Source of the DNA: Caprimulgus europaeus
Lineage: Eukaryota > Chordata > Aves > Caprimulgiformes > Caprimulgidae
DNA: 64,000 nt
Reading direction: 5' to 3'
Assembly: GCA_907165065.1 (NCBI GenBank)
Contig: OU015526.1
Coordinates: forward strand, 69,029,723 to 69,093,722
Part shown: piece by piece, positions 23,320 to 34,860 of the stretch
Numbering within the stretch: position 1 is the first letter of the stretch
How the letters are laid out: each line of letters begins with the position of its first letter
Notes under the pieces: model-generated
The model's input: only the letters and a program-made list of their open reading frames with translations
What the model was told of the DNA's origin: nothing
Database searches by the model: none
Program-made: the position numbers and the translations under genes

Positions 23320-26182
23320 ATGACCTGGTCAAGTGAGGACCACTGTTCCTCAGCTATGGTCTTTAAGGTTTAAATCAACCCATGGGGCAGGTGGTAGCCA
23401 CATTTGAAAGAGCTGTCTGATGTGCTGAGATCCAGCACCATAGCTAGCTTGCTTTTTAGGGGTTTTTGTATGTATGTATGTACCCTTTAAAGCCTGTTTA
23501 TTTTCAAAAATCAGTATTTTGAAAGACAGAGGAAATTCTGTTAAATATTGACTTCCTCTTTCAATACCAGATGTTTTGAACCTTCCATCTGATCACTTTC
23601 TAGACAGATGCCTGAAATAGCCCTTCCTACCTCTAAAATATTCCCCCTGCTTCTCTGTCTCTACAACCTTTCTTCCTACTCTTCACACCAATCTCTGAAT
23701 TTCTGTTCTCCTACATGCACACAGAAATATAAGCTTAATTTCTCCTCCTTCTACCGTTTAGTAAAAGTCCTACATTTTATTTGCCCCTTCTCAGTCCTCT
23801 CAGACATAGAGCTGGTATGTTAGGGACATTAGCAGATTTAAACTACTCCTCCCACAGGAGGAGGACCTAATAGACCTAATAAAGAACTAATGCATAGAGA
23901 AGAATCTATGAAACTGTGGATCAGCCACCACTTTTTTGCTTCGATCTATTATTTTTAGCAGTTCCATTATGATCTCTGAACTGCAGAAGATAGGCTACAA
24001 ACTAAATACTTGCACAGTACTGAGAGCAGCTTTTTAGGAACCTAAACAACCTCAGAAATGTAACGGTATGGATAGTTATCTCCATGCTCTTTGCCTCTCT
24101 TGGTGCTGATATACCACAGAGTGAAGGCTAGGGGTTTTTTCCCTTATATGGTTAGGAACAAAAAGGGAAATCCTGAGATCAGAACAGAGGACTATGTTGC
24201 CATCTGCAAAGTTACATCAGAGCTGGTGTAGGGTGAGATGTTTTCAAACATGAGAGCTTTTAAAACAGGTTTCAGTCTCAGCTTTGTCCATCTGGTGTAT
24301 TGTCTACCTCTGTAATAGGAGGTAGAACACCTGTGGGACGAAGTGAAGGATTATCGTTACAGTGCTCTAAAACACTTAAGTCTTAGTTTAGCCTGACCTG
24401 GGCAGGAAGTTGTTGTCTGGCTTAGGTAATTTTATTCTATTTCCAGCAGTGTGCCTAGGCAGACCTGGTTTAGAAGGAATTTAAACATGTTAACAATGTC
24501 TAAGCAGGGAAGTCACCCAGAGACACTCTACACAAAACCAGCCCTTTTATGCAGAGGTGGTTAGAGTAGTCACTTGGGGTGGGATTTGAGCTTCTACCTT
24601 GTCTGGAGTCACTTGAGTATCAGGCCATTCATAGCCATTAGCTTAGAGCTTGCTAAACCACTCCTGTTGAAATGGTTACCATTGCATATGAATACTTAAA
24701 TATTTGGTGGATTAAGGACAGGACACTTTACATAGGTCTAATGTTTCTGATGTATCTGATATCTGAAGATCTAATAGTTCTACCAAGAGATACACACTTC
24801 CCTGCAATGTAGAATGAGATTTATTTGCACTTTACAACAGTGAAGCTTAATTCACCTCTTTCCTCAGCTGTTGGTTTGTTTGTTTTTTTTTTTAATGTTT
24901 CAATCCTAAATTCCCAGGTACCGTTTAAATGGGTATTTTCCAGCTCAGTGTGCTGGCCTCTCTGAAACTCAATCTTGACTACAACTTCGTAGCACTACAT
25001 TGATAATCAAAGTTGTAGTGTTGGCTAGGTGGCTGTGTAGTTAAACATGATTGTAGATCTAGCTCTGAGTCATTCAGACCAATATTTAAAAAGCAATTAG
25101 AAGCTTTAAAGGATTTTAGGCATTTAAACACCTTTTCAAATGATAGCTTCAGATTGTTTGAAAATGTTAGTGTGCAGATAGATTGGGAGATAAAACAGTA
25201 TTTGCAAGATAGCATTAGGAAAGACCAAATAGCCTGGTAACGAGATACAAACAAGCTGTAGGGTGAGTATCAAATTCATATTTTTATTTTCCAAAATGTT
25301 GCAGTGCGTTTAAAGGTTATGTTGTGCTTTTGGCCTAAGTGAGAAGGTTCAGCTTTGGGCAGGTCCTGCAGGGAACGTGTTGTGGCTGGGTCCAGAGTTG
25401 AAAATCCTCTGTGTGTTTAAAACAAGCAAGCCACGTGGGTGAGTTACAACCCAGCCCACACTGACCCAGTTTGAAATGGGTTAGTTTGCTGGGTCAGATG
25501 AGGCTGCAGAGACTGGCCAGAGTCATAGCTCAGTTGCTCAGTGTAGCTAAGTACTGTCAACACTAAACTTTGAATGAAGTCAGACAACATCTGTATTGTA
25601 GGCTCGCCTAATAACTCCATTTCAGTTGTCAATGCCCCAAAAACTGAGTAAAATCTATGCATAATATGGAAAACAGTGGGGATATTTGGACTTGAAGAAG
25701 TGGTAGGTGGAAAGAGATTGTTTTAGTTAGATCTGATATCACTCTGCTACAAAACAAAGACCCAAACTTTGAAAATTCCATGTGAAAGAATCTGGGTCTG
25801 AGCTTTGCAACATGCTGCCTGGCCAGCTGCCGAGGATGCTCTCCAGCCTCTGACTCAGGTGCCAGACAGGGAACTGCAGGGAATTTTACCCCAATAAAAC
25901 TTTGTTGAAATCAGAAGGAAACCTTCAAAACTTGCCAGAACATTGGTCAGGGATGTGAAATGTTTTTGTGACCACATGCTTTAGGAATTATGGTGCATTT
26001 TAGACACAGATGTGCTTCTGGAACTGAGCTTTAGAATGTTCTGATTTAATTCCAATTACAGTGGTAGGATATTATTGAGTGAGTTGGAGTTGCCTGTTCT
26101 CTTGCTTAAAATAATTATACCTTTTGCTGTTATTTTGCTCCTACCAAGTGAGTGACAGCCATTTGGAAAAAGGAAAATATTT
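23320..26182. other. Single-copy noncoding sequence
   Basis: No gene recognised. A (TGTA)4 microsatellite lies at 23467-23482 and a T-rich run near 24884-24893. The remainder is ordinary single-copy DNA up to the CR1 insertion. Confidence 0.5.
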
Positions 26183-27304
26183 AATCACAGAATCATAGAA
26201 TGTCAGGGATTGGAAGGGACCTCGAAAGATCATCTAGTCCAAGCCCCCTGCCGGAGCAGGAACACCTACATGAGATCACACAGGAAGGCGGCCAGGCGGG
26301 TCTTGAATGTCTCCAGAGAAGGAGACTCCACAACCTCCCTGGGCAGCCTGTCCCAGTGCTCTGACACCCTCACAGTAAAGAAGTTTCTTCTCAAATTTAA
26401 GCAGAACCTCCTGTGTTCCAGCTTACACCCACTGCCCCTTGTCCTGTCATTGGACATCACTGAGAAGAGCCTGGTTCCATCCTCCTGACATTCACCCTTT
26501 ACATATTTATAAACATTAATGAGGTCACCCCTCAGTCTCCTCTTCTCCAAGCTCAAGAGACCCAGCTCCCTCAGCCTTTCCTCATAAGGGAGATGTTCCA
26601 CTCCATCATCTTGGTGACTCTGTGCTGGACTCTCTCAAGCAGTTCCCTGTCTTTCTTGAACTGTGGGGCCCAGAACTGGACACAATGTTCCAGATGTGGC
26701 CTCACCAGGGCAGAGTAGAGGGGAAGAAGAACCTCTCTTGACCTACTAACCACAGCCCTTCTAATGCACCCCAGGATGCCATTGGCCTTCCTGGCCACAA
26801 GGGCACAGTGCTGGCTCATGGTCATCCTGCTGTCCACCAGGACTCCCAGATCCCTTTCCCCTACACTGCTCTCTAGTAGATCTTTCCCCAGCTTATACTG
26901 GAGCCTGGGGTTGTTCCTGCCCAGGTGCAACACCCTACACTTGCCCTTATTATATTTCATTAAGTTTTTCCCTGCCCAGCTCTCCAGCCTGTCCAGGTCT
27001 CTCTGGATGGCAGCACAGCCTGCTGGTGTGTCAGCCACTCCTCCCAGCTTGGTATCATCAGCAAACTTGCTGACAGTGCCCTCTGTCCCCTCATCGAGGT
27101 CATTGATGAATATATTGAATAATACTGGTCTCAGTACCGACCCTTGAGGGACTCCACTAGACACAGGTCTCCAACTGGACTCTGCCCCACTGACCACCAC
27201 TCTCTGGCTTCTTCCCACCAGCCAGTTCACAGTCCATCTCACTACCTGATCATCCAGTCCACACTTCCTCAATTTGGCAGCAAGGATGCCGTGGGAGAAA
27301 ATTA
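26183..27304 (-). mobile_element. 5'-truncated CR1 LINE with RT domain remnant
   Basis: This holds the last 1.1 kb of a CR1 retrotransposon (full length about 4.5 kb), sense on minus. The frame 27341-26571 encodes the C-terminal half of the reverse transcriptase. It has GVPQGS at residues 64-69 and the catalytic FADD box at residues 94-97, followed by the CR1 tail ([25 protein letters not shown] region). CR1 homology starts near residue 16 (about 27300); the residues before that are flank. Frame is lost near 26598-26611 and resumes in 26601-26266, ending ...FLCDLM-stop. Compared with the copy at 33.6-34.3 kb, four bases are missing there. LGPVLF is changed to LRPVLF. The 3' end has three 8-bp terminal repeats. 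The element is inactive. Confidence 0.97.
26266..27300 (-). pseudogene. CR1 ORF2 reverse transcriptase, truncated and frameshifted
   Basis: This is the coding part of the CR1 copy. In active CR1 the protein has an N-terminal endonuclease and a central RT and primes reverse transcription at the target. Here the endonuclease and the N-terminal RT motifs are absent through 5' truncation. What remains is RT from just before motif B (GVPQGS) through FADD to the normal C terminus. A 4-nt deletion near 26598-26611 splits it into two frames. No other in-frame stop interrupts either part, which suggests a fairly recent insertion. Confidence 0.9.
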
Positions 27305-29844
27305 GTTCTGTAAACACTAATGTGAAGGAAAGAAAAAACAAAGCGGTTGATTGTATCGAGCCTAGCTTTTAAAAAAATATATGAAAATATGAAATGCATG
27401 TGTCACTTATGTTCGTAGCAGTCCATTATATGCACGTTACACATATAAAAAGTATTCATATAAGGACATGGTTCATATGGGCCCCAGCAACCAGTGATAC
27501 AGCTAAAGTTTATTTAAATGCTTATTATGTCATCTGATTTTTTGTTTATTACTGCGAATGCCTTACATTGTGTATAGTTCTGAAAGTTGTTCAGTGCTGT
27601 GCAGGTGCTGTGGAGATACTGAAGGATACCATAAGGAGGGGTGCAGTGTCCATCCAGAATTCTGCTGAGGAATCTTTTGCTGCTGGGACTGAGGAAGGAC
27701 GAATCAGCCTGAGTTACATTTTTATAACACCCAGGCTAAGTTTCTTCTAGTGCCCAGTAATCCTGACTGCTGCAAAGAAATCCCCAGATCCAACCCTGGT
27801 GATGTATCTGCTCTAAAGAAACTTTAACAACAAAACTCTAGTGGCTTATATTCTGGGAAGCTTTAGTGTGGAAAAGACTTCTGAGGCAGGACTGAGCTGT
27901 GTGACTTTGTCTGACTTTTGTCAGAATTAATTTAAGTAAGGGTGAATGCAGGTCTAGCTGTTTTATCTAAAAACCCACTCCCATAGGATCCTGCAGTGTT
28001 TCAGATGAGGATGTGGATTATTTTGCTAAATATTTCCAGGACTGGCATAACCTGAGATGTTAACCAGAAAGCAGTTAGATGTAGAACAGAATCCAGGTCT
28101 CCTATCTGTCTTGTGTCTTAGCTCCAAAATCATCCTTTTAAGGACAATTCCCAGGACCAGTCATGTTTTGTCATTTCTAAGCATTAAATTCACTGATATT
28201 TTAATTTTTAAAGTTTCATAAAGCTGCAGAAGCCTTTTCTTAAGCTCTCTAGATGCTCAGAGGCAAATGTCCTTTCTTTTTTTTTTTTTTTCTCCTAAGC
28301 AAGCCTTCCTTTAACTAGGAGGGAAAAAATCACAAGAGAGGTTTTATGCTATTTTCCTGTTTTCCAACATGACAGATGCATTAGAAAGTGTAATGCACTC
28401 TAACAAACAAGGCAACTTTGCATATTGAATATAGCACATGAAATAATAAAAGAAGAACAGCTGCTGGGAGACAGAAAGGGAAAAAAAAAGAGATAAAAGT
28501 TAACTTGAGTTGTGTTTTATATGAAGAGCTTTGAATTCAGTCAGATTTAAAATTCAATGCCAAGTACATTTACAGACATCTGGGAAATCAGGTCACATAC
28601 TCTTTGTTAAGTCTGCTACTACTTGTATAAAACAGGGCACCCAGAAATGTAAGCCTGTCACAGGGGCACTCTTTTGCTTTCATAAAATGACAATTTAACA
28701 ACTACATTCATACAATGATTAATGTGACCAGTGATAACTGGAAACAGAATAAAACCAGAAAGGGGTTATAATGAGATGCAAACTTTTCCAAAGTTTAAGG
28801 GTATCTGAATCTACTAGTTCATGGAGTAACATTTCTGCCAAGTCTGTATTTGCTAAATGAATGCTGATGAAATCTTGTGCATCGGGACATTAACTTATCA
28901 CTGCAGGCATTAAGAAAGCACACGTACATCACTGCAGAAGTAACTGTTAATAATGAAATGACTTCATGGCATATTGCCACTGATCTCAGCTGTCAACATA
29001 TGGCCAGTAGGGAGATTGTATATAGCAAGTTGCCTTAGATTCCCAGGTGTTGGTTGTATGTACTTTGCATTCAATATTATATTAGACTAACCTTCACCAG
29101 CAAAGTATTTGTACTTTGTCCATCCCCAAAAGCTTTGGGGTTAAGTTCATAGTGGTTTTGATCTCTTGCATTGGGTGAAGAGTGGAAAATAAAGCAGATA
29201 GTGCTCAGCAAAAGCAGGTGAAGCTGCGTACGGTGACTCTGATGCTGAATGAGATTTAGTAGTTACATCTGCTTATAAGGAAATGTCTATCTCCAGTAGG
29301 TTAATAGGTAATGATTTAATCAAGATGATGTCTGCAGTGTCCTAAGCACAAATATGTACGGTGATTGGTCTCGTGGTTACAGCAGTAGTACTTGCACTAG
29401 TTTGAAATGTGAGAAATAGGAAGAAGATAAAAATAGCACAATATGCTTTATATCTTTTCATTGTTTTTTAACTTTCTGTCAACCACTCCTGTAAATACAT
29501 TCTTAATTATACAGCCTCACAGGTGTTTTAAGCTTCATAACTGTAGATAGGTCCCTCCACTTTTTCACAGAGGAAGGTTGAGAGAAGTTGTTTTGGCTTT
29601 GATTTTAAATAACATTAATTTCAGTGTGTATGAGGTAGCAGAGCAATGCCAGTTGAGACATGTTCTGTCAAAGTCTATGCTGAATTTTCAGAAATGTATG
29701 TAGTCCACAGCAGGGCATGCTCCTCAGTAATAATTTAAAAGCAACTGAGAAATTAAGCACACTGGTCATGCATGCTGCACTGCTTTCTTTGCTTGAAGTA
29801 CACAGCAAACTTAATAAACTACAAAGAAGATACCTGTTAAAAAG
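27305..29844. other. Single-copy noncoding sequence
   Basis: No gene or named repeat. A T run lies at about 28277-28291. The part from about 28680 to 29060 is repeat-free and dense in short regulatory-like words, but nothing in it can be called. Confidence 0.45.
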
Positions 29845-30099
29845 CTAACGTTCCTTGTAGGCTCTGGATGTTCCTTGAATGCTAATAAGCAGTTCCTCCT
29901 CGACATATTCCATTAATCCTTTCAACCTCTCCGTAATTCTGTTGACGAGGTCTAGCAAGTCTGGCCACTTGCCTTTTTGTTTCGGACCCAGTATTGCAAA
30001 TATCAGAGTACAGATTGCACAAATTTCAGCATATGTGCCTGGAGCCTGACAATAGCAATTGGACCGAGCCAACAATGGGCAGTACACACCATACAGCAT
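29845..30099 (-). other. Unassigned 84-codon frame, protein-like composition
   Basis: I do not recognise this frame. Its N-terminal half is Cys-rich and hydrophobic. The C-terminal half (about residues 44-84) is charged and amphipathic, with KQKGKWPDLLDLVNRITERL then a Glu-rich helix-like stretch, a pattern seen more in real proteins than in random frames. The DNA under it (about 29848-30066) holds roughly six CpGs in 220 bp, more than its neighbours. It could be an orphan exon, a decayed pseudogene, or a fragment of an endogenous non-retroviral viral element. No upstream continuation was found in any frame: stops appear just above the first Met. It may also be chance. Confidence 0.2.
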
Positions 30100-31269
30100 T
30101 TTGTGATTTCTTCAGAAACCAAAATGTTTAGCCCCATTGGCTGTGCAGAAAAGCAAAAATATATGTATGTTGCCTGCCTGAGTCTCCATGCAGCCTGAAC
30201 CAAGAGTTCCAAGAAGACATAAAGGCTGAGTGAAGGTTGAGGGACAGCAGCATGATAATTACAATAATCTATTTTCTTTCTGTAGTTGACTCAAAAGGGG
30301 TTGTGAGCAAGTGGGACTTCTCCTGAGGATCACTGCTTGGGCATTCTTGTAGGACATCTATGCAAAGTTAATCTAAGCAGCCTTCATTGCCAAGTGACAT
30401 GAGGAACTGGCATTGCACTGACATGGATAAGGGTGCAATGACATTTTCTTAAAAGCTGTTATGCTATGAGACCGGTAGCCTTCAGTAGGGAGGTAGCAGT
30501 CAGGGGGGCTGATATAGTGAGAAATTTTCATACTGATGTCACAGGATAACAATGAGATTAAGATGTGTTTCCAGGGCAGTATTGTATTATTGAATTTCTG
30601 AAGTAATTTTTTTCTCTGGTAGGATTCTCATCCCATTGATCTTTAATGGATTTACATGTTGCCTAAGTTTTGGAAATTAAACCACTCCTGGTTGTAGCAT
30701 CAGCCCTTTAGCCTTGGATTTGTGCTCTCCAGCTTCTCCAAGGAGCAAGGCAGGAGGGTAGAGAAGACTCCTGCAGAGAGAAAATGATCACCTGGCTGCA
30801 AAAACTCTCCTCTTGTCACCTCTGCCTCGCTGAAGAGGCGTAAAGAAGGTTGTATGGAAAGAAGAATCTGTTTTTCCTTCTTTTCTGATCAAGAATGGCA
30901 GATCTCTATCTGATGACTGCTCTAAGCACTTAATGTGGTGATGATGGGAAGGTGCACTCAACGCTATCAGAGAAATCTAGCTTGATACCACTCTAGCAGT
31001 GGCAGAGCCTGAAATCCTTTATTCATTTGTAGTGTGTGGTGTTTCAATCTCACAGCTTTTTTCTTCCTTTACTCATCTGTGCTAAGATTTTACATTTCCT
31101 GAAACAAAATCTGAGGAGGTATTACTTGGGGTTGCTCTCTAGGCTGTACTGGATGCGTGCCAGTTTGTACCACCTGATGAGACCGGCCACTATTTTAAAA
31201 TAAACATCATATTTCTTTCAGAGAGGGAGAGGAGAAAAAAAAAAAAAAGGAAAGAAACATAAATCCTAT
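30100..31269. other. Single-copy noncoding sequence
   Basis: Nothing was recognised except a G/A-rich tract ending in a poly-A run (about 31221-31250). A 69-codon frame (30003-30212 minus) overlaps the preceding open frame in another phase and is taken as a shadow. Confidence 0.45.
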
Positions 31270-31800
31270 CTAAGCCTCTAGTATTTTAAGTGTTGAATTT
31301 CCCATCACATTTTCTTGGTGAAGATGAAAAGCCTTAAAAGAAAATCAGACTTTGTAATCAGATGATGATGCATGAATGGCTGTGTCTGGGTAATGTGACA
31401 GAAGATCCTAACCTTCATTAATGTGCTTTAATTGGATTAAGCTCTATGAAAGGCCTTCTCTTCTTTTTCAACACCTTCAGGGCTCTTGGCTGCACAATGT
31501 GAATGTACAGAACATCCTGCAAAAGGGCACTCATCCAGCTTCGTAGACATATGCTGTACATCCTGACACTAAGTTAACATAAACAGAGCTTATCTTCAAT
31601 GACATGGCCCCTAGGGTGCTGAAGAGCGGTGGCCATCAAGTGATAATTGGGCAGTTACAAGATTTGTTGCAGCATTTGGAGCACTAAATCCCTTTAGAAC
31701 CAAATGAGTTGCTGCACAAGTGCTGGAAACTGTCAGCACAGATATCAGCTTTTCAAACTGTTTTTAATAAAAGCACAGATTATAGATGATTGACAAAGGG
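31270..31800. other. Candidate conserved noncoding block with homeodomain cores
   Basis: This is repeat-free sequence with dense transcription-factor-like words. At 31415-31442, CATTAATGTGCTTTAATTGG followed by ATTAAGC packs four ATTA/TAAT cores into 28 bp. TGATTGACA at 31787-31795 matches the PBX-type consensus, and TTTTAATAAAAG lies just upstream. No open frame crosses the block. This is the texture of vertebrate developmental enhancers, but conservation has not been tested. Confidence 0.3.
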
Positions 31801-33571
31801 TCAGCCTGGCTCTTGCTGTTAATACTGAGAATGTTACTCCCCACATTGTCTCACAGTTTTCAAGAGGACTACCTGGGGAGTAAGGTATTACTGAACAGAA
31901 GCCAAAGTGGCAGCCACGTTCACGAAATGGTGGACAGCAGCAAAAGGAACATATGTTTGGCCTTGCTGGACTGGAAACTTATTCTGCATCATTTTAGGCT
32001 ATTTTTGTGAATAAAGTATACTCACACGACTATTTTTCTGGCCTCCGGCTCCAGACTTAGTCATTTTGCCTGCTTTTAAAGATTTGACACTGGCAAATTC
32101 CTCACAAACGTTCACTGTAGTGGATTTGGATGCTGCAGATGGGTGCTTAGTGGGAGGGAAAAGATTAGAGAGAAATAGCTAAAAACAGGCTTAAAAATAA
32201 GGGTGGAAGATAGGAGCTCTGGGCTGAAAGAAAAAGGGAGGAGAAAAGCTTTCTAAAACAAGAAATTTGTTTCATGTCACATAAAATACAGCATCTTGTT
32301 AACCCTGTTTGCTGGTCATGGAGTCTTTCTTGAATGGCACTTACACCCCCGAAAAGCACTAAATTACATTGTTAAGTATAAGTCAATGTGTATGATACTG
32401 GCTGTGGCAGTTGTACCCTCACGTTGGAGGTGCCATTGTATATATGTATTTATGAACATCTGGTCTTTTAAACCTCAAAAAACAGTGGCAGCTGGTTTTG
32501 AGTATTCTTACAGTATATTGTATTGTGTTCTTGAAAGATTATTTTTTAAAAAATTGTTTAACATACTGTATTTACAGTAATATTGGAACTACAACTTCGT
32601 GGGAAGCTCCCAACTGTATCACAGCTAGCAAAGAATGTTCCCACAATATGTCTTTAGGGATATGTCTGGGGGAAAGCCAACAATTCTGAAATATTTCATA
32701 CTGATTCATGACTCTCCAAATGTTATTTTAGTCTTCTACATCACAGAATATGGTGCACAGAAGATTTATTTCTTTTCCATATTTTAACAGTTGTTTGTCA
32801 AAGGTCTTTGTCCTATTTTTAAAATGACTTTTGCAGCTTCCTTTTTTGCTTTTTATTTATTCACATGATTCCAGAATACTTGATTTTTACTTTGGGGATA
32901 TTTTGACTCTTGGTCTTTCCCTTAGTATCAACACATTATTTCTGTAACTTAAAAGGGATTACAAATTTTGCGCTATTTTCAAAGCTAGATTTGGGTTTTA
33001 TTTACTGCTGGAAGTAATCTTTATGGATGGTACTTAAATTTGGAACAAGTTTGTCCATCTCCCTTCTCATTCCTTGATGTGTTTAAGTCTTACGTGTTGT
33101 TCCTTGGTGTTTTGCACCCTGCAAGGGTTTGTCTTTTTACTGAAGGAGAGGGAAAAAGTGGTTAAAAGTAACAATCTGTTGGGGCCTAAATAACTTTATA
33201 AGCATAGAATTTTGTCACAGCACAGTATTATACCTCAACCCCACTGAGGCAGAAAGCTTGATACCTATTCAGGAGAAAGTGCATAGAGAGAAATTATAGA
33301 CACAGAAATAAAGCTAAGTTGCATATTTTACATTTACTAGCAAGTCTCCTTCAAACAATCACAGCTGTTTTACTGTGAAAAGGCTGTGTTCTGTTACCAC
33401 AGACATTTTCTAAACTATTGTCTTTGTATATCCTTAATAATTTTGTGTATTCTGCATGTTATTACAGCTTTAGAACTGGAACTTTACACCTAGTTGTAAA
33501 AAAAAAAAAATTAAAAAATTGAAAAAAAAATAGCAAGCTGTCAACTCTGAGGTCCAGATGCCTGTTAGACT
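31801..33571. other. Single-copy noncoding sequence ending in an A-rich tract
   Basis: No gene recognised. Just before the CR1 3' end there is an A-rich stretch at about 33498-33532 (poly-A with interruptions). It lies some 40 bp outside the element, so it is unlikely to be the CR1 tail, since CR1 ends in 8-bp repeats and not poly-A. Confidence 0.45.
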
Positions 33572-34285
33572 AATCACAGAATGCTAGGGATTGGAAGGGA
33601 CCTCGAAAGATCATCTAGTACAAGCCCCCTGCCAGAGCAGGAACACCTACATGAGATCACACAGGAAGGTGTCCAGGTGGGTCTTGAATGTCTCCAGAGA
33701 AGGAGACTCCACAACCTCCCTGGGCAGCCTGTCCCAGTGCTCTGTTACTCTCACAGTAAAGAAGTTTCTTCTCAAATTTAAGCGGAACCTCCTGTGTTCC
33801 AGCTTGCACCCATTGCCCCTTGTCCTACCATTGGACATCACTGAGAAGAGCCTAGTTCCATCCCCTTGATATTCGTCCTGTACATATTTATAAACATTAA
33901 TGGGACCCCTCAGTTTCCTCTTCTCCAAGCTCAAGAGACCCAGCTCCCTCAGCCTTTCCTCATAAGGGAGATGCTCCACTCCCTTCATCATCTTGGTGGC
34001 TCTGTGCTGGACTCTCTCAAGCAGTTCCCTGTCTTTCTTGAACTGTGGGGTCCAGAACTGGATACAATATTCCAGATGCAGCCTCACCAGGGGAGAGTAG
34101 AGTGGAAGAAGAATCTCTCTTGATCTACTAACCACACCCCTTCTAATGCACCCCAGGATGCCATTGGCCTTCCTGGCCACAAGGGCACAGTGCTGGCTCA
34201 TGGTCATCCTGCTGTCCACCAGGACTCCCAGATCCCTTTCCCCTACACTGCTTTCTAGTGGATCATCTCCCACCCTATACTGGAG
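33572..34285 (-). mobile_element. 5'-truncated CR1 LINE, close relative of the 26-kb copy
   Basis: This is a 0.7-kb CR1 3' end in the same orientation as, and highly similar to, the copy at 26183-27304. One open frame (34273-33647) covers the C-terminal RT region after the FADD box and ends ...FLCDLM-stop, then about 75 bp of 3' UTR. Relative to the 26-kb copy it keeps the four bases lost there, lacks three bases in frame (…LRG-INVY region, near 33901) and has two instead of three 8-bp terminal repeats. CR1 homology stops at TATACTGGAG (34285). The next 11 bases are complementary to CR1 34256-34266. The catalytic RT part is absent, so it is not functional. Confidence 0.96.
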
Positions 34286-34296
34286 ATGATCTACTA
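34256..34296. repeat. Inverted repeat (15-bp arms) at the CR1 5' junction
   Basis: The arms are 34256-34270 and 34282-34296, complementary at 14 of 15 positions, with an 11-base loop. The left arm and loop are CR1 sequence. The right arm is CR1 only for its first four bases (GGAG); the other eleven (ATGATCTACTA) are not the expected CR1 continuation but copy the left arm in reverse. This fits snap-back priming by the 3' end of the first-strand cDNA. Confidence 0.85.
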
Positions 34297-34489
34297 ATTA
34301 TATAAATTGCTTCAAATTATTTAGGTGGGCATATTTAGTTAGATAAAGTTCTGGCCACCCACATCTTTTACCTAGATTTGTACTATGAGCAATTGCACAG
34401 GAAAAAAAAAATAGAAAAAACCTTTCAGAAAGTTCTTGTATGCCATAACAAATCCATAAAGAACACAAATCCCATGTTTTTTCTTTTCA
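34297..34489. other. Single-copy AT-rich flank of the CR1 insertion
   Basis: AT-rich sequence with an A-rich run near 34401-34420. No repeat or gene was recognised. Confidence 0.5.
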
Positions 34490-34860
34490 TTTTTAGGTCA
34501 CCTTTAGCTAACTTCCTGCTGCTTTGCTCAGTGACCTCTGAAATGGAGCAGTCATACAATGACAGCCTGCTTCAGGCTAAAAGTCCTTCCTCTGCGCACT
34601 GCAACGTTTTCCGTTAATAAACTCTCTAAGGTCACACGTTAGTAACGAAAAAATATGCATGTTTGTAGCAAGCAGCAGTGCTGCGGGAGTGACAATGCTA
34701 TCAGCACATCAGAGTGGTGGCAGCACTGGTACATGGAATTACAGCCTGCCAGAAATAGCAGGAGGTGATGGCCTGTTTGTGAATATTGGCTTAGAATTAC
34801 CATTTCTTATTTGCATTTAGTTTAGGTGATCAGTCTTCTCTGGGAGCATGGCCTGCCATT
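34490..34860. other. Candidate conserved noncoding block
   Basis: This block is repeat-free and GC-balanced, with several retained CpGs (CGCAC, AACGTT, CACGTT, AACG, GCGG). It also has an octamer-type word ATTTGCAT at 34809-34816 and ATATGCAT at 34653-34660. Single 8-mers arise by chance at this scale, so only the overall texture is notable. An 79-codon plus frame (34378-34617) enters it but shows no family resemblance. Confidence 0.25.

Noticed and set aside
26764..27147. 127-codon plus frame as a gene
   Set aside because: It is the antisense shadow of the CR1 RT frame.
33498..33532. Poly-A tail of a processed pseudogene or of the adjacent CR1
   Set aside because: CR1 ends in 8-bp repeats and not poly-A, and no retroposed body adjoins the tract; it is simple sequence.
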